Positions 1 to 7,060 of a stretch of DNA of 16,226 nt are shown piece after piece (the stretch's first letter is position 1; every line of letters begins with the position of its first letter). The position numbers were made by a program, and so were the translations under genes. The notes beneath the pieces are model-generated. The model was not told the origin of the DNA and ran no database searches. It saw only the letters and a list, made by a program, of their open reading frames with translations. Source of the stretch: QHBQ01 sp038230695 (GTDB lineage: Bacteria > Chloroflexota > Chloroflexia > QHBQ01); contig JBBRMT010000093.1 in the NCBI GenBank assembly GCA_038230695.1, positions 1 through 16,226 on the forward strand, written 5' to 3'.

Positions 1-132
1 CGCTGTCGCTGGCTCAGTGCGCTAATCCTTTACTATCAAGGGATGCTCGACCAGGCGCTAGATGGGTTGCTACCCCTGCTGGCAATCCTCGAATCCGAAG
101 CAGGCGACAAGCAAATGTTCGGGGAAATCTAG
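1..132 (+). pseudogene. Upstream part of a TPR-repeat gene, ended by in-frame TAG
   Basis: Frame 1 is open from the first base of the window and reads as helical TPR-like sequence (for example LILYYQGMLDQALDGLLPLL) up to a TAG at 130-132. The frame then continues directly into the TPR protein downstream: GEI-stop-NTLGNIEYVNGN reads like an uninterrupted TPR helix pair, with the stop where a Gln (CAG) would fit. I infer a nonsense mutation, or a sequencing error, in one longer TPR gene. TAG is a normal stop here, since several intact genes in the window end in TAG, so recoding is unlikely. The true start lies outside the window. Confidence 0.6.
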
Positions 133-156
133 AACACACTTGGCAACATCGAGTAC

Positions 157-1245
157 GTGAACGGCAATGGCGGCGTAGCAACCAGATATTATCAGCGGGG
201 TCTGCGCCATGTGGGGCAGGGGGGCGGCGAACTGGCAGCGCGGTTGTGGGCCCACCTCGGCAATATCAGCACCACCGAAGGGCGGATGCACGAGGCGCTT
301 TTCCGCTACAACAAAGCCGCCCATTTCGCTGAGGCGCATGGCGACCCCACCACCATGATGTTGTCTTATCGGCTGCTCTGCCACGTCTATATCCATATCG
401 GCCCCATCTCACGGGCTATCCAGTACGCGCAGCGGGTTGTCGAACTACTGCCCCAGGTCGAAAACCAGAACTTCGTCAGCCAGTCACTGGTCAGCGTCGC
501 GGGGGTGTATCGCTGCTCAGGCGATTTCGACCTGGCGGTGGAGTATCTAAGCCGCGCTCTCAGCATCGCCCGTGCGGGCAACAACAAGATCGTCGAGGCA
601 TATGCGCTATCGCGGCTAAGTTGGGTGAGGCAGGATATGGACGATTTTGTGGGCAGCTATGAACCCGCCATTGCCGTGTTCAACGAACCCGCCACCCCGA
701 TTATCCTCAAAAAAGAAGCCGCAGCCCGATTGGTCGAATACCACACCGCGATGGGTGAGGTTGCCCACGCTCGCAAGTACATTGACTGGCTGCACCGCTT
801 CGACCAGCAACTAGGCCGCGAGGATCACGAGCGCTTCTATCGGGCGATTGCCCACTTTTACGCCGCACAGGGCGACTGGCGGCAGGCCGATGCCAATTTC
901 CAACTGGCGATCGCCCAGAGCAAGCATCGCGGCGATGCTTACGACCTGGGTCGCGATTACCATGAGTACGCCAAAGCGGTTGCCCAGCGCAATGGTGCAG
1001 TCACCCCGCCAGCACGGGAGATGCTAGCCCAGGCAGCAACCATCTTCCACAAAATCGGCGCGTACCACAACCTTGCGCTGGTCGAGCAGATGCGGAAGGG
1101 TGAAGAGTTATTTCAAAGCAACCACCCCAAACGCCTCATCCTTGCGCGTGATACGACTGAAGCCCGCATCCTGCAGGCGGCGCACCACGCCCTTTACCGT
1201 GCGGTTGCCGTAGCTGCTATGAAGGTCGCCGATATAGTGGAATAG
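157..1245 (+). CDS. Tetratricopeptide-repeat protein (probably 3' part of a broken gene)
   Basis: This 362-residue frame consists of consecutive TPR-like helix pairs, for example LWAHLGNISTTEGRMHEAL near residue 30, VAGVYRCSGDFDLAVEYL near 114 and AHFYAAQGDWRQADANFQLA near 232. Such arrays are protein-interaction scaffolds and often form the C-terminal half of large Chloroflexota ATPase or transcription regulators. No enzymatic or DNA-binding domain is visible. The nominal GTG start at 157 has no convincing ribosome-binding site, and the same frame continues upstream through a TAG at 130-132, so this is probably the rest of a longer gene. The last ~45 residues, after about LFQSN, look unlike TPR and are antisense to the methyltransferase coding sequence. 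The original stop was therefore probably near 1108 and has been lost. Function unknown. Confidence 0.65.
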   Translation: MNGNGGVATRYYQRGLRHVGQGGGELAARLWAHLGNISTTEGRMHEALFRYNKAAHFAEAHGDPTTMMLSYRLLCHVYIHIGPISRAIQYAQRVVELLPQVENQNFVSQSLVSVAGVYRCSGDFDLAVEYLSRALSIARAGNNKIVEAYALSRLSWVRQDMDDFVGSYEPAIAVFNEPATPIILKKEAAARLVEYHTAMGEVAHARKYIDWLHRFDQQLGREDHERFYRAIAHFYAAQGDWRQADANFQLAIAQSKHRGDAYDLGRDYHEYAKAVAQRNGAVTPPAREMLAQAATIFHKIGAYHNLALVEQMRKGEELFQSNHPKRLILARDTTEARILQAAHHALYRAVAVAAMKVADIVE

Positions 1246-1956
1246 CCGCCCGCCGCGCCCCAGCACGCGGTATAGCTGGGTGTAGAAGGCGGCGGAGTAT
1301 AGCTCGCCGCCCAGACTGAAGGTGGGGGGGTCGTGCAAGATGCGATTGAACTGGCCGTCGGCGAATTGCTGGATTATTTCCACAGTGTCGCCGATTATTT
1401 GCGTGATTTTGGGATTGTCGAATAGCGGCTGCGACCAGGGGTTGAGGCGGGCGATCTCCAACGCGCCGGAGTCAAGCTCGATGGTGGTAACGTGGCTGGC
1501 GGTACGGGCCGCTTCGATGGCGGTGTAACCGAGGCCGGTGGCAGTGTCCAGCACTGCGCCGATTAGAGGCGCAATCGCGGCAATCTTGCGGCGGGTATCT
1601 TGCAACGGGTCAATATCCTTGATGCGGTGCATCAGGAAGCCCGCGACCAGGGTAGTCGGTGCTGATTTGGTGGGGTAGAGGGTACGCACCCAGTTAGTTG
1701 TAGGCGAGTGAACGATAATCGGCTGGATCGTGCTGCCTGTGACAGCAAAGCATTTGTTCTCGTCGCCCTTTATCTTCTCAAGCGCGGCCCAGCCCAGTTT
1801 CTGCCCGTCGGGCAGCAACACACCATTGGCGGTGATCGTAGCTTCCACGCTACTACGGCCCAGATCCAGCGAAGTGATGACGCTAGTCTGCCCCTTGCGC
1901 CGCGCTTCGAGGATGGGGGTGACCTGGTATTGAGAGAGGATCGGTGGTAGGGCCAC
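1108..1956 (-). CDS. Class I SAM-dependent methyltransferase, COG2521-like
   Basis: Predicted SAM-dependent methyltransferase of 282 residues. A Rossmann core starts at motif I, VLDTATGLGYTA (residues 135-146). An acidic residue closing strand 2 follows (TTIELD, E160), then a motif IV-like HDPP at 208-211 followed by TFSLGGELYSAAFY. The DPP-FS-GELYS block and the C-terminal GRGGRLFHYIGD resemble the uncharacterised family COG2521. DPP-type motifs are common in enzymes acting on planar amino groups of nucleic acids or proteins, but the substrate is unknown. About 130 residues precede the SAM domain. A longer frame runs up to 2091, but its N-terminus is only a shadow of the upstream gene. I chose GTG at 1956 because GGAG lies 5 nt before it. 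It starts 22 nt after the membrane-protein gene and is probably the last gene of that operon. Its 3' end overlaps the convergent TPR frame by 138 bp. Confidence 0.8.
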   Translation of the reverse strand: MALPPILSQYQVTPILEARRKGQTSVITSLDLGRSSVEATITANGVLLPDGQKLGWAALEKIKGDENKCFAVTGSTIQPIIVHSPTTNWVRTLYPTKSAPTTLVAGFLMHRIKDIDPLQDTRRKIAAIAPLIGAVLDTATGLGYTAIEAARTASHVTTIELDSGALEIARLNPWSQPLFDNPKITQIIGDTVEIIQQFADGQFNRILHDPPTFSLGGELYSAAFYTQLYRVLGRGGRLFHYIGDLHSSYGNRTVKGVVRRLQDAGFSRITRKDEAFGVVALK

Positions 1957-1978
1957 GGCGGCTCCATTTGGCGGGCAA

Positions 1979-2698
1979 TCAGCGGGGATTGTCGTTGATG
2001 GGGAATGTAGATTTGAAGTGCTGCTCTGCCTTCGTCCACACCCGCGCCTGATAGAGGTAGTGGAAGACGATCGAGAGCAGGAAGCAGACAATGCCGACGA
2101 TCGTGCAGACGGTCAGTGATAGGCCGAACGCAACATGCACCAACACCGCAGCGAAGACACCGAGCAGCACGCTATTGACAACCGACACCATCCCGGCGGT
2201 GGTCAGAAAGTTGCCCCAGGCCGAGGGCGTAGTCACTGGATCCATAATGCTCTGGCTGGCAGCCGCATCGTTAGAGGTGGCACGGATGAAGTAGCTTTCG
2301 ACGCTGGGTGCGTTTTGGACATAGTAATGGCGGATGCGGTTCATCCCCCGCCGATAGCCGACGTTCTGCACGGCGGTATCCAGCACCTGCACGAAGGTGA
2401 CGATGCCGAGAAAGAGGAGCGAAGGGAACAGCACCAGGGCAAAGACATAAAACGCCGCACCCATCTGCGAAATCTGGCCGATGAAGGCGAGCGCGACTAC
2501 CGCACTTGATACTGTGCTGAAGAATAGGCTGGAGCGCCCGTTGCTCTCGTAGATAGTGGCCGAGGCGGCAGTCTGCAAGGTGAAATGTTCGGTGGTCAGA
2601 AATGAGCCAACCATCGGCGACGTATCCTTGTCGCCCGCGCCGCTGGCCTGATCATCGTGTTCATCGCCTGCTTCTGAGTTTTGCTGTCCCGTTTGCAT
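1979..2698 (-). CDS. Four-helix membrane protein of unknown function
   Basis: I do not recognise a named family. The 239-residue product has a polar N-terminus of about 50 residues rich in Gly, Asp, Gln and Ser. Two hydrophobic helices follow (around FFSTVSSAVVALAFIGQIS and FYVFALVLFPSLLFLGIVTF), then a basic stretch with GYRRGMNRIRHYY, then two closely packed helices near the C-terminus (VSVVNSVLLGVFAAVLVHVA and VCTIVGIVCFLLSIVFHYLY). The central FLTTEHFTLQTAASATIYES followed by a helix resembles small conserved membrane proteins of actinobacteria and Chloroflexota that have no assigned role. An ATG at 2734 is possible, but ATG at 2698 has a GGTGG stretch just upstream and is preferred. It lies 44 nt after the YgiT-type gene and 22 nt before the methyltransferase, so co-transcription is likely. 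Confidence 0.7.
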   Translation of the reverse strand: MQTGQQNSEAGDEHDDQASGAGDKDTSPMVGSFLTTEHFTLQTAASATIYESNGRSSLFFSTVSSAVVALAFIGQISQMGAAFYVFALVLFPSLLFLGIVTFVQVLDTAVQNVGYRRGMNRIRHYYVQNAPSVESYFIRATSNDAAASQSIMDPVTTPSAWGNFLTTAGMVSVVNSVLLGVFAAVLVHVAFGLSLTVCTIVGIVCFLLSIVFHYLYQARVWTKAEQHFKSTFPINDNPR

Positions 2699-2742
2699 TG
2701 CACCACCCGCCTCATACCGCTCCGGTAAGAGCATGAGAAAGA

Positions 2743-3039
2743 TTATTTACCTTTCAATTGGCCGTTGCCACCAACGCTGCCTGCGCCAACAAGCTGCTCT
2801 CTGATTTTGTTGGTGGGAGCAAACTGATACACTGGCGCGTTGCAAAGCGGATATGAGTGTGACTCCAGCAGGCGTACAAGCTGGTCTTCCACACCCCAGC
2901 TAATCAGCGCATCCCCACAGGTGTCGCACACTTTGGCTGGCACATCCTTAAACACCAAGATCTCATCGTTATGCGCTGCAGCACGAACAATAAGATCATC
3001 CTCGTATTCGCCGGGGCAGGTTGGCACGTTACACTTCAT
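2743..3039 (-). CDS. YgiT-type zinc-finger domain protein (orphan MqsA-like antitoxin fold)
   Basis: This 98-residue protein has two cysteine pairs, C3-x4-C8 (CNVPTC) and C38-x2-C41 (CDTCG), separated by DEILVFKDVPAKVCDTCGDA. That is the YgiT-type zinc-finger pattern also seen at the N-terminus of MqsA. The tail after residue 45 is a short helix and loop and lacks the Xre-type HTH of full-length MqsA. Family members are often antitoxins or small partners of MqsR/DUF4258-like toxins, but no such toxin gene is adjacent. The start ATG overlaps the stop of the upstream radical SAM gene (ATGA), implying translational coupling. In this setting it may be a zinc-binding accessory of the radical SAM protein or a relic of a toxin-antitoxin pair; the sequence does not decide. 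Confidence 0.8.
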   Translation of the reverse strand: MKCNVPTCPGEYEDDLIVRAAAHNDEILVFKDVPAKVCDTCGDALISWGVEDQLVRLLESHSYPLCNAPVYQFAPTNKIREQLVGAGSVGGNGQLKGK

Positions 3040-4823
3040 GATACCATTGCCTCGGCCAATCGAGCGTGTTCGCGCACCGCGTGTTCCAGCCTGATCTCGG
3101 CGCGGGGCTTATACTGAATGGCGGTATCGTAATCCTTAGCCTCGACGTGGGCTTTGTTCCATTGCCGCAGCATCGCGCTGAAGCTGACCCCCGACTCGAT
3201 ATGGCCCCAGGGCAACGGTGCGCCCTCGTCGTAGGCATCAAGATACCAGGCCTGGTCGAGGCCGTGATGCTCCAATGCCCGCTGCCAGTTGACCATGCTG
3301 ACGTTGCCCGCCTCGGTCATGTATGCTAGCACCTTCGCCAATCGCCGATCGCCCCGCGCCAGCGTGCCTTGCACTCGCACCCACTTGGGCGACTCGATCT
3401 TGAAGGTGACACCCTGGCGACGCAACTCCTTCTTCAGGTAGTTAACGTCATTCTCCAGCACGTCAAGCGGGAACATTCCTCCCCACTGGAAGGGGGTGTG
3501 GCTCTTCGGCACGAATGGCGTGACGCTGACCTGCACCTCGCCGCCGGGGTGATGGCCGTCCATGCGCTTCTTCACCGCCATGCTGAGGCTGACAATCTGC
3601 TCCACGTCGGCCTGCTCCTCGGTCGGCAGCCCGATCATGTAGTACATCTTGATGCTGCGTGCGCCTGCCTTGCCCAGCAGGTCGGTTGCGCCCATCACTT
3701 CATCGTAGCTGAGGCGCTTGTTGATCACGCGGCGCAGGCGTTCGCTGGCCGCTTCTGGCGCGAAGGTGAGCGTGCGTGCGCCGCTGTCCACCAGCGCCTG
3801 CACCAGAGTGGGGGTCATGCTGTCGGCCCGCATCGAGGAGATGCTGATGCGTGCGCCCAACTTACGCAGGCCCACTACCAGTTCGTCAATGTAGCGATAA
3901 TCGGAGACCGATGCGCCGACCAGCCCCACCTTGTCGCGGTACTTCAGTCCCTCTTTGGCCTGCTCCAATAGGAACGGCACATGACGGTCGCGTTGGGGCA
4001 GGAAGGCGAAACCGGCCAGGCAGAAGCGGCAGCCCCTGGCGCATCCCCGCGCCACCTCCATCAGATAGGCATCGCCAAACTCGGTGTTGCGGGTCAGCAC
4101 CTTGCTCACGGTGGCAAACTCGTTTAGGTTGCGTGCGCCCTGCCGCGAGATGGGCAACGCGATGTCGGCACGGGGATGGCGCGAGTTGGCGCGGATACCA
4201 CCGTAGCGGCCATTCGCCTCGAACCAGGTATCGTAGAAGGCAGGGATGTACAGGCCGGGGTAGAGAGCCATCGCCTGGCGCAACTCCTCGCGGTCGCCGC
4301 GAATGGCCTGCCGCATCGTATCAATAATCGCGGGCCAGAGCGCCTCGGCCTCTCCAACCACCACCAGATCGAAGAAGGGGGCAATCGGCTCGGCGTTGTC
4401 AATCGCGCACGCGCCACCCACCATCAGGTAAGGGTGGCGGTCATCGCGCTCATCGCTAAATAGGGGGATGCCAGCGGCGTTGAGCATCCGCACGATGTTG
4501 AAGTAGTCAAGCTCGAAGCTGACGCTGACCGCAACCACATCGAAGTCGGTGAGCGGGCGGCCACTCTCCAGCGAGACAGGCTTGGGGAACGGCGCATCGG
4601 GTTGCTGCTCGGCGATGTCGGGCAGGAAGACACGTTCGCAGACCACATCCGGCTCGGCGTTCATCAGGCTATACACCGCCTGGTAGCCCAGGCTGGACAT
4701 GGCGACATAGTAGGTATTGGGGAACACCAGCGCGACGCTGATCTTGCCGCCCCAGTCCTTGATTACCCCACCCTGCTCCGCAGCAAGGCGTTCGTAGCGT
4801 TCGTTGCGATTAGGCTTTGGCAA
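3036..4823 (-). CDS. B12-binding-domain radical SAM protein (TIGR03960-like)
   Basis: Predicted radical SAM enzyme of 595 residues. A cobalamin-binding-like domain occupies roughly residues 25-190 (VALVFPNTYYVAMSSLGYQA, then DFDVVAVSVSFELDYFN and PYLMVGG). The radical SAM core starts near 250 with the [4Fe-4S] motif C261-x3-C265-x2-C268 in EVARGCARGCRFC, followed by GASVSDYRYIDEL, LTFAPEAASERLRRVINK and KMYYMIGLPTE. The layout matches the TIGR03960 family, whose reaction is unknown. The DUF2344-type companion domain often fused to or beside such proteins is absent here. The start is TTG: a G-rich stretch (GGGTGGGGG) lies about 4 nt upstream, and no ATG fits. That Shine-Dalgarno-like stretch belongs to a dispersed repeat (4826-4861). 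It is the first gene of the minus-strand cluster and overlaps the next by 4 bp. Confidence 0.88.
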   Translation of the reverse strand: MPKPNRNERYERLAAEQGGVIKDWGGKISVALVFPNTYYVAMSSLGYQAVYSLMNAEPDVVCERVFLPDIAEQQPDAPFPKPVSLESGRPLTDFDVVAVSVSFELDYFNIVRMLNAAGIPLFSDERDDRHPYLMVGGACAIDNAEPIAPFFDLVVVGEAEALWPAIIDTMRQAIRGDREELRQAMALYPGLYIPAFYDTWFEANGRYGGIRANSRHPRADIALPISRQGARNLNEFATVSKVLTRNTEFGDAYLMEVARGCARGCRFCLAGFAFLPQRDRHVPFLLEQAKEGLKYRDKVGLVGASVSDYRYIDELVVGLRKLGARISISSMRADSMTPTLVQALVDSGARTLTFAPEAASERLRRVINKRLSYDEVMGATDLLGKAGARSIKMYYMIGLPTEEQADVEQIVSLSMAVKKRMDGHHPGGEVQVSVTPFVPKSHTPFQWGGMFPLDVLENDVNYLKKELRRQGVTFKIESPKWVRVQGTLARGDRRLAKVLAYMTEAGNVSMVNWQRALEHHGLDQAWYLDAYDEGAPLPWGHIESGVSFSAMLRQWNKAHVEAKDYDTAIQYKPRAEIRLEHAVREHARLAEAMVS

Positions 4824-4825
4824 AA

Positions 4826-4861
4826 TACCCCCACCCAGCCTCCCCGTTATAGGGGGAAGGG
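4826..4861. repeat. GC-rich hairpin repeat, copy R1
   Basis: Reads CCCACCCAGCCTCCCC, then GTTATA, then GGGGGAAGGG. The C-rich and G-rich blocks can pair around the TTATA loop. It is closely related to copies at 7015-7050, 13362-13396 and 15074-15118; the CGTTATAGGGG core is shared exactly with the 13362 copy (there on the opposite strand). It fills the 5' leader of the radical SAM gene and supplies its G-rich ribosome-binding region, so folding could affect translation (inference). Confidence 0.7.
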
Positions 4862-4892
4862 ATTCTTATACAGGCACAATATTAGTCGTGTT

Positions 4893-4922
4893 ATTATAAC
4901 GGTTAAGCGGGCCTGAGCGCAA
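4893..4922 (-). promoter_or_regulatory. Predicted sigma70-type promoter of the radical SAM cluster
   Basis: On the minus strand TTGCGC (4922-4917) is followed after 18 nt by a perfect TATAAT (4898-4893). It lies about 70 nt upstream of the TTG start of the radical SAM gene and is correctly oriented. The resulting leader would contain repeat R1. Predicted from sequence only. Confidence 0.5.
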
Positions 4923-4944
4923 GTTATGGCCCTGATGTGGTGTT

Positions 4945-5139
4945 ATATCAATTCGTCAAGGAGATGGTGTGTTTTTCGTAGGGGCGGGTGGCTGCCCGCC
5001 CTGGTGCAATTTAACACCGTCTGCTCGGCGAATTGGTATTATACAACTTATGGGGTAAACGTTGGGCCGGACGGTGGCCCGCCCTGGTAAGGGATCCAAC
5101 CATCCAACGAAATACACCATCTCCTCGGCTTATTGATAT
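4945..5139. repeat. MITE-like composite of three ATAYCAAT repeats with inner hairpins
   Basis: Three ~25-bp copies of one sequence lie here: 4945-4969 forward (ATATCAATTCGTCAAGGAG), 5015-5039 reverse (reads ATACCAATTCGCCGAGCAG on the minus strand) and 5115-5139 reverse (ATATCAATAAGCCGAGGAG). The forward copy pairs with either reverse copy, giving 95-bp or 195-bp elements with imperfect terminal inverted repeats. The interior holds GC-rich hairpins, for example GGGCGGG/CCCGCCC at about 4983-5002. No open frame of credible coding character is present. Related copies occur at 8573-8627. Together with R1, a promoter and a terminator-like hairpin, this accounts for most of the non-coding stretch 4824-5210. 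Confidence 0.65.
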
Positions 5140-5148
5140 AAAGTCAGC

Positions 5149-5169
5149 AAAGGCGCACCTCGGTGCGCC
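5149..5169 (-). terminator. Terminator-like hairpin after the zinc-ribbon gene
   Basis: On the minus strand GGCGCACC, GA, GGTGCGCC (5169-5152) forms a near-perfect GC stem, which in practice would open to a 7-bp stem with a small loop. It is followed by TTT. It sits about 40 nt beyond the stop of the minus-strand gene ending at 5211. The T-run is short, so termination efficiency is uncertain. Confidence 0.45.
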
Positions 5170-5181
5170 CCAGCCACATAT

Positions 5182-5209
5182 TACCTTCTACCTTTTACCT
5201 TCCACCCTC
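5182..5209. repeat. Heptanucleotide tandem repeat (TACCTTC-type)
   Basis: Four consecutive 7-nt units: TACCTTC, TACCTTT, TACCTTC, CACCCTC. The array ends directly at the stop codon of the zinc-ribbon gene (5211). Other arrays of period 7 occur at 10764-10835 and 14645-14679. Confidence 0.65.
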
Positions 5210-5210
5210 T

Positions 5211-6269
5211 TTACTGGCTGTTATCGGGCGGGGTGGGCTGCCTCGGTTGGCCGTTGGATTGTCCGGTAATGACCACGTTGCTTACGAACCACTGGCCGTT
5301 TTGCTTAACCAGTTGATAGGTTTCGTGCAAACTGTTGGCAGGCTCAGTGCCCAGTTGGCTATTGGTCTTCTGGTCATAGATGGTGCCACTCCAGGTTTCG
5401 ACCGTCATCGCTGTAGCGGCGGTGGCATTCGTAACCTGCACGGAGACGAAGTTGATGCAATCCAGTTTGGCAACCTCATAGACACCCTGGCCCTGCAAGG
5501 CTTGCAGATCCTGGATCTGGTTGTTCAACTCCGTGCCTACGGTATGATTCTTCAGCACATCGGTCTTGAGCGACTTCAGCGCGGTAATCTGGTCCTGGTT
5601 GGAGGCGTTGATGGTGTTGACTACAGCCTGCTGATCAGCATCGGTGGGAGTGGGTTTGGCTGCGCCACAGGCGGCCAGGTTCGGTGCGCCATTGCCCTGC
5701 GCCGGGGGGAGGGCGCTAGGTGCGGCGGGGGTGGGAGCCAGGCTGCCGCTGCCACGCGGGGTCGCGCCATTCGTCGCCGCTGGCAAGCCCCATAGCAGAA
5801 ACCAGGCGGCGGCCAACACCACCAACAGAGCAATTACTGCCGCGCTGATGTATAGCCCAAAGCTGTGCTGATCGCTGCTGACGGGTTGCAGTGTGGGCGC
5901 TGGGGGGTAATAATATTCAGTTGACTGATTGTTCTGCGCCATCCACATAGCCGCTTGCGACTGGTTTGCTACAGGTGGCGGGGTGCTAGGTGGTATGTAG
6001 CCCTGAGAAGGGGCGGCTTCTAGCTGGCCGGTCTGTCCGGTCGGCCTGGCATAGCGCAGGTAGCCGCTGCGAGCCATATCCTCAGCGGGGATGGCGGTTT
6101 GTTGCGCCGCTTCGCTGGGTGGGGTAAATCCAGCCGCGCTAGGTGGCAGATTGGCGGGCGGGCGAGTAACCGCCGCTGGTTTGGCTGCCAGTGGCAGGAA
6201 GCTGCCACAGCTCATGCAGAAGCGGGCTGAATCCGGGTTGGTTGTTTGACATTGAGGGCAGGTGATCAT
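5211..6269 (-). CDS. Zinc-ribbon, single-TM protein with extracytoplasmic NTF2/IMS-like domain
   Basis: The 352-residue protein begins with a zinc ribbon (ITCPQCQTTNPDSARFCMSC, CxxC twice). A Pro/Ala/Gln-rich linker of over 100 residues follows, then one hydrophobic helix at about 138-161 (YISAAVIALLVVLAAAWFLLW), a short low-complexity spacer, and a C-terminal domain of about 140 residues. That domain starts ADQQAVVNTINASNQDQITAL and ends HETYQLVKQNGQWFVSNVVI, a pattern seen in NTF2-like/IMS (ARC6-like) domains that bind ligands or partners. The predicted topology is ribbon inside and NTF2-like domain outside. A GTG at 6281 is in frame, but ATG at 6269 is preceded by GGGAG at ideal spacing and starts cleanly at MITCPQC. 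Function unknown; a sensory or assembly role would be a guess. It is followed by a heptamer repeat and a terminator-like hairpin. Confidence 0.75.
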   Translation of the reverse strand: MITCPQCQTTNPDSARFCMSCGSFLPLAAKPAAVTRPPANLPPSAAGFTPPSEAAQQTAIPAEDMARSGYLRYARPTGQTGQLEAAPSQGYIPPSTPPPVANQSQAAMWMAQNNQSTEYYYPPAPTLQPVSSDQHSFGLYISAAVIALLVVLAAAWFLLWGLPAATNGATPRGSGSLAPTPAAPSALPPAQGNGAPNLAACGAAKPTPTDADQQAVVNTINASNQDQITALKSLKTDVLKNHTVGTELNNQIQDLQALQGQGVYEVAKLDCINFVSVQVTNATAATAMTVETWSGTIYDQKTNSQLGTEPANSLHETYQLVKQNGQWFVSNVVITGQSNGQPRQPTPPDNSQ

Positions 6270-6375
6270 CTTCGCTCCCACGTTCTAGGAATGATTCGCA
6301 ACTTCTGGGCTAACTGGCTGATATGTAATGGCGAAGCGTTGTTCGCCCGGCGTGCCATCTGGCTATACTAGATAT

Positions 6376-7002
6376 TTACCCGTAACGCTCCTCCAACCAG
6401 GGATCGCCGTGCATATGGTAGCCATAGCTCTCCCAGAAGCCGGGCCGGTCACGCTCCATAAACTCAAGGCCACGCACCCACTTGGCGCTCTTCCAGAGAT
6501 AGAGCTTTGGCACCACCAGGCGCAGCGGCCAGCCATGCTCCATGCTCAACTCCTCGCCATCGTGCTTGAAGGCGAAGAAAGCGCGGGCTTCTTCCTCGGT
6601 GTGCTGCAACTCTTCGAGGGCCAGGTTGGCGGTAAAGTTGGTATCGGCGTGAACCATTACATGGGTGGCGTTGGGCTTCAACTTGACCAGCTTCAGCACC
6701 TCCTCGAATGGCACTCCCTCCCAGTCGTTGTTCAGCTTGGTCCAGTGGGTAACGCAGTGGATGTCGTTGTGGTAGGAGCGATGCGGCAAGGCCATGAACT
6801 GCTGCCAGTTTAGCGTAACCGGCTCCTCCACCAGGCCAAAGATGCGGAAGCTCCACTTCGCCAGATCTTCACGCGGCACGCCACCGTAATGCAACACCGG
6901 CCACTTCTCGGTCAGGGTCTGGCCCGGTGGGATGCGGGCAGCAATGTCGGGGTCGAGCGCCTTGCGCTTGGGGCGCAGGCTGTCAAAAAAGTCGAATGCC
7001 AT
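6376..7002 (-). CDS. Sulfite-oxidase-like molybdopterin oxidoreductase (YedY/MsrP-type fold, no signal peptide)
   Basis: The 208-residue protein is a compact sulfite-oxidase-fold domain. It contains SFRIFGLVEEPVTLNWQQF, then the molybdenum-ligand cysteine C83 in NDIHCVTHWTKLNNDW, then HADTNFTANLALEEL, a substrate/cofactor region EHGWPLRLVVPKLYLWKSAKW, and the typical ending FWESYGYHMHGDPW. Known relatives bind Mo-molybdopterin and oxidise sulfite or reduce sulfoxides. There is no N-terminal Tat signal, unlike E. coli MsrP, so a cytoplasmic location is predicted. The longer frame to 7068 reads through a repeat. ATG at 7002 has GGAG 7 nt upstream and is the likely start. The gene lies 58 nt after the DoxX-Rieske gene, and that gap is largely repeat R2. 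The pair may be co-transcribed. Confidence 0.88.
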   Translation of the reverse strand: MAFDFFDSLRPKRKALDPDIAARIPPGQTLTEKWPVLHYGGVPREDLAKWSFRIFGLVEEPVTLNWQQFMALPHRSYHNDIHCVTHWTKLNNDWEGVPFEEVLKLVKLKPNATHVMVHADTNFTANLALEELQHTEEEARAFFAFKHDGEELSMEHGWPLRLVVPKLYLWKSAKWVRGLEFMERDRPGFWESYGYHMHGDPWLEERYG

Positions 7003-7014
7003 AAACTGTCTCCT

Positions 7015-7050
7015 TTTCCCCTCCCACTGGGAGGGGCTGGGGGTGGGTAT
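7015..7050. repeat. GC-rich hairpin repeat, copy R2
   Basis: CCCCTCCCA/TGGGAGGGG forms a perfect 9-bp stem with essentially no loop, flanked by GGCTGGGGGTGGGTA. It is the same family as 4826-4861 and 13362-13396. It fills the gap between the DoxX-Rieske stop and the ribosome-binding site of the sulfite-oxidase-like gene, and could act as an intra-operon mRNA hairpin. Confidence 0.7.
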
Positions 7051-7060
7051 TCGCCGCAAA

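Noticed and set aside
1957..2091. N-terminal extension of the methyltransferase to an upstream start
   Set aside because: The added residues are Ser/Arg-rich and read out of frame through the membrane-protein gene; the GTG at 1956 has a good GGAG site.
3470..3500. Another hairpin-repeat copy in the radical SAM gene (CCTCCCCACTGGAAGGGGG)
   Set aside because: It encodes HTPFQWGGMFPL, which fits the normal radical SAM protein context, and it lacks the ACCCAG/CTGGGT flank of the repeat family.
3369..3971. Open frame of 200 codons on the plus strand inside the radical SAM gene
   Set aside because: It is antisense to a clearly conserved radical SAM sequence, has His/Leu-rich shadow composition and no ribosome-binding site or domain.
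4945..5139. CRISPR array
   Set aside because: The repeats are only three, in mixed orientation and unequally spaced, with no cas genes.
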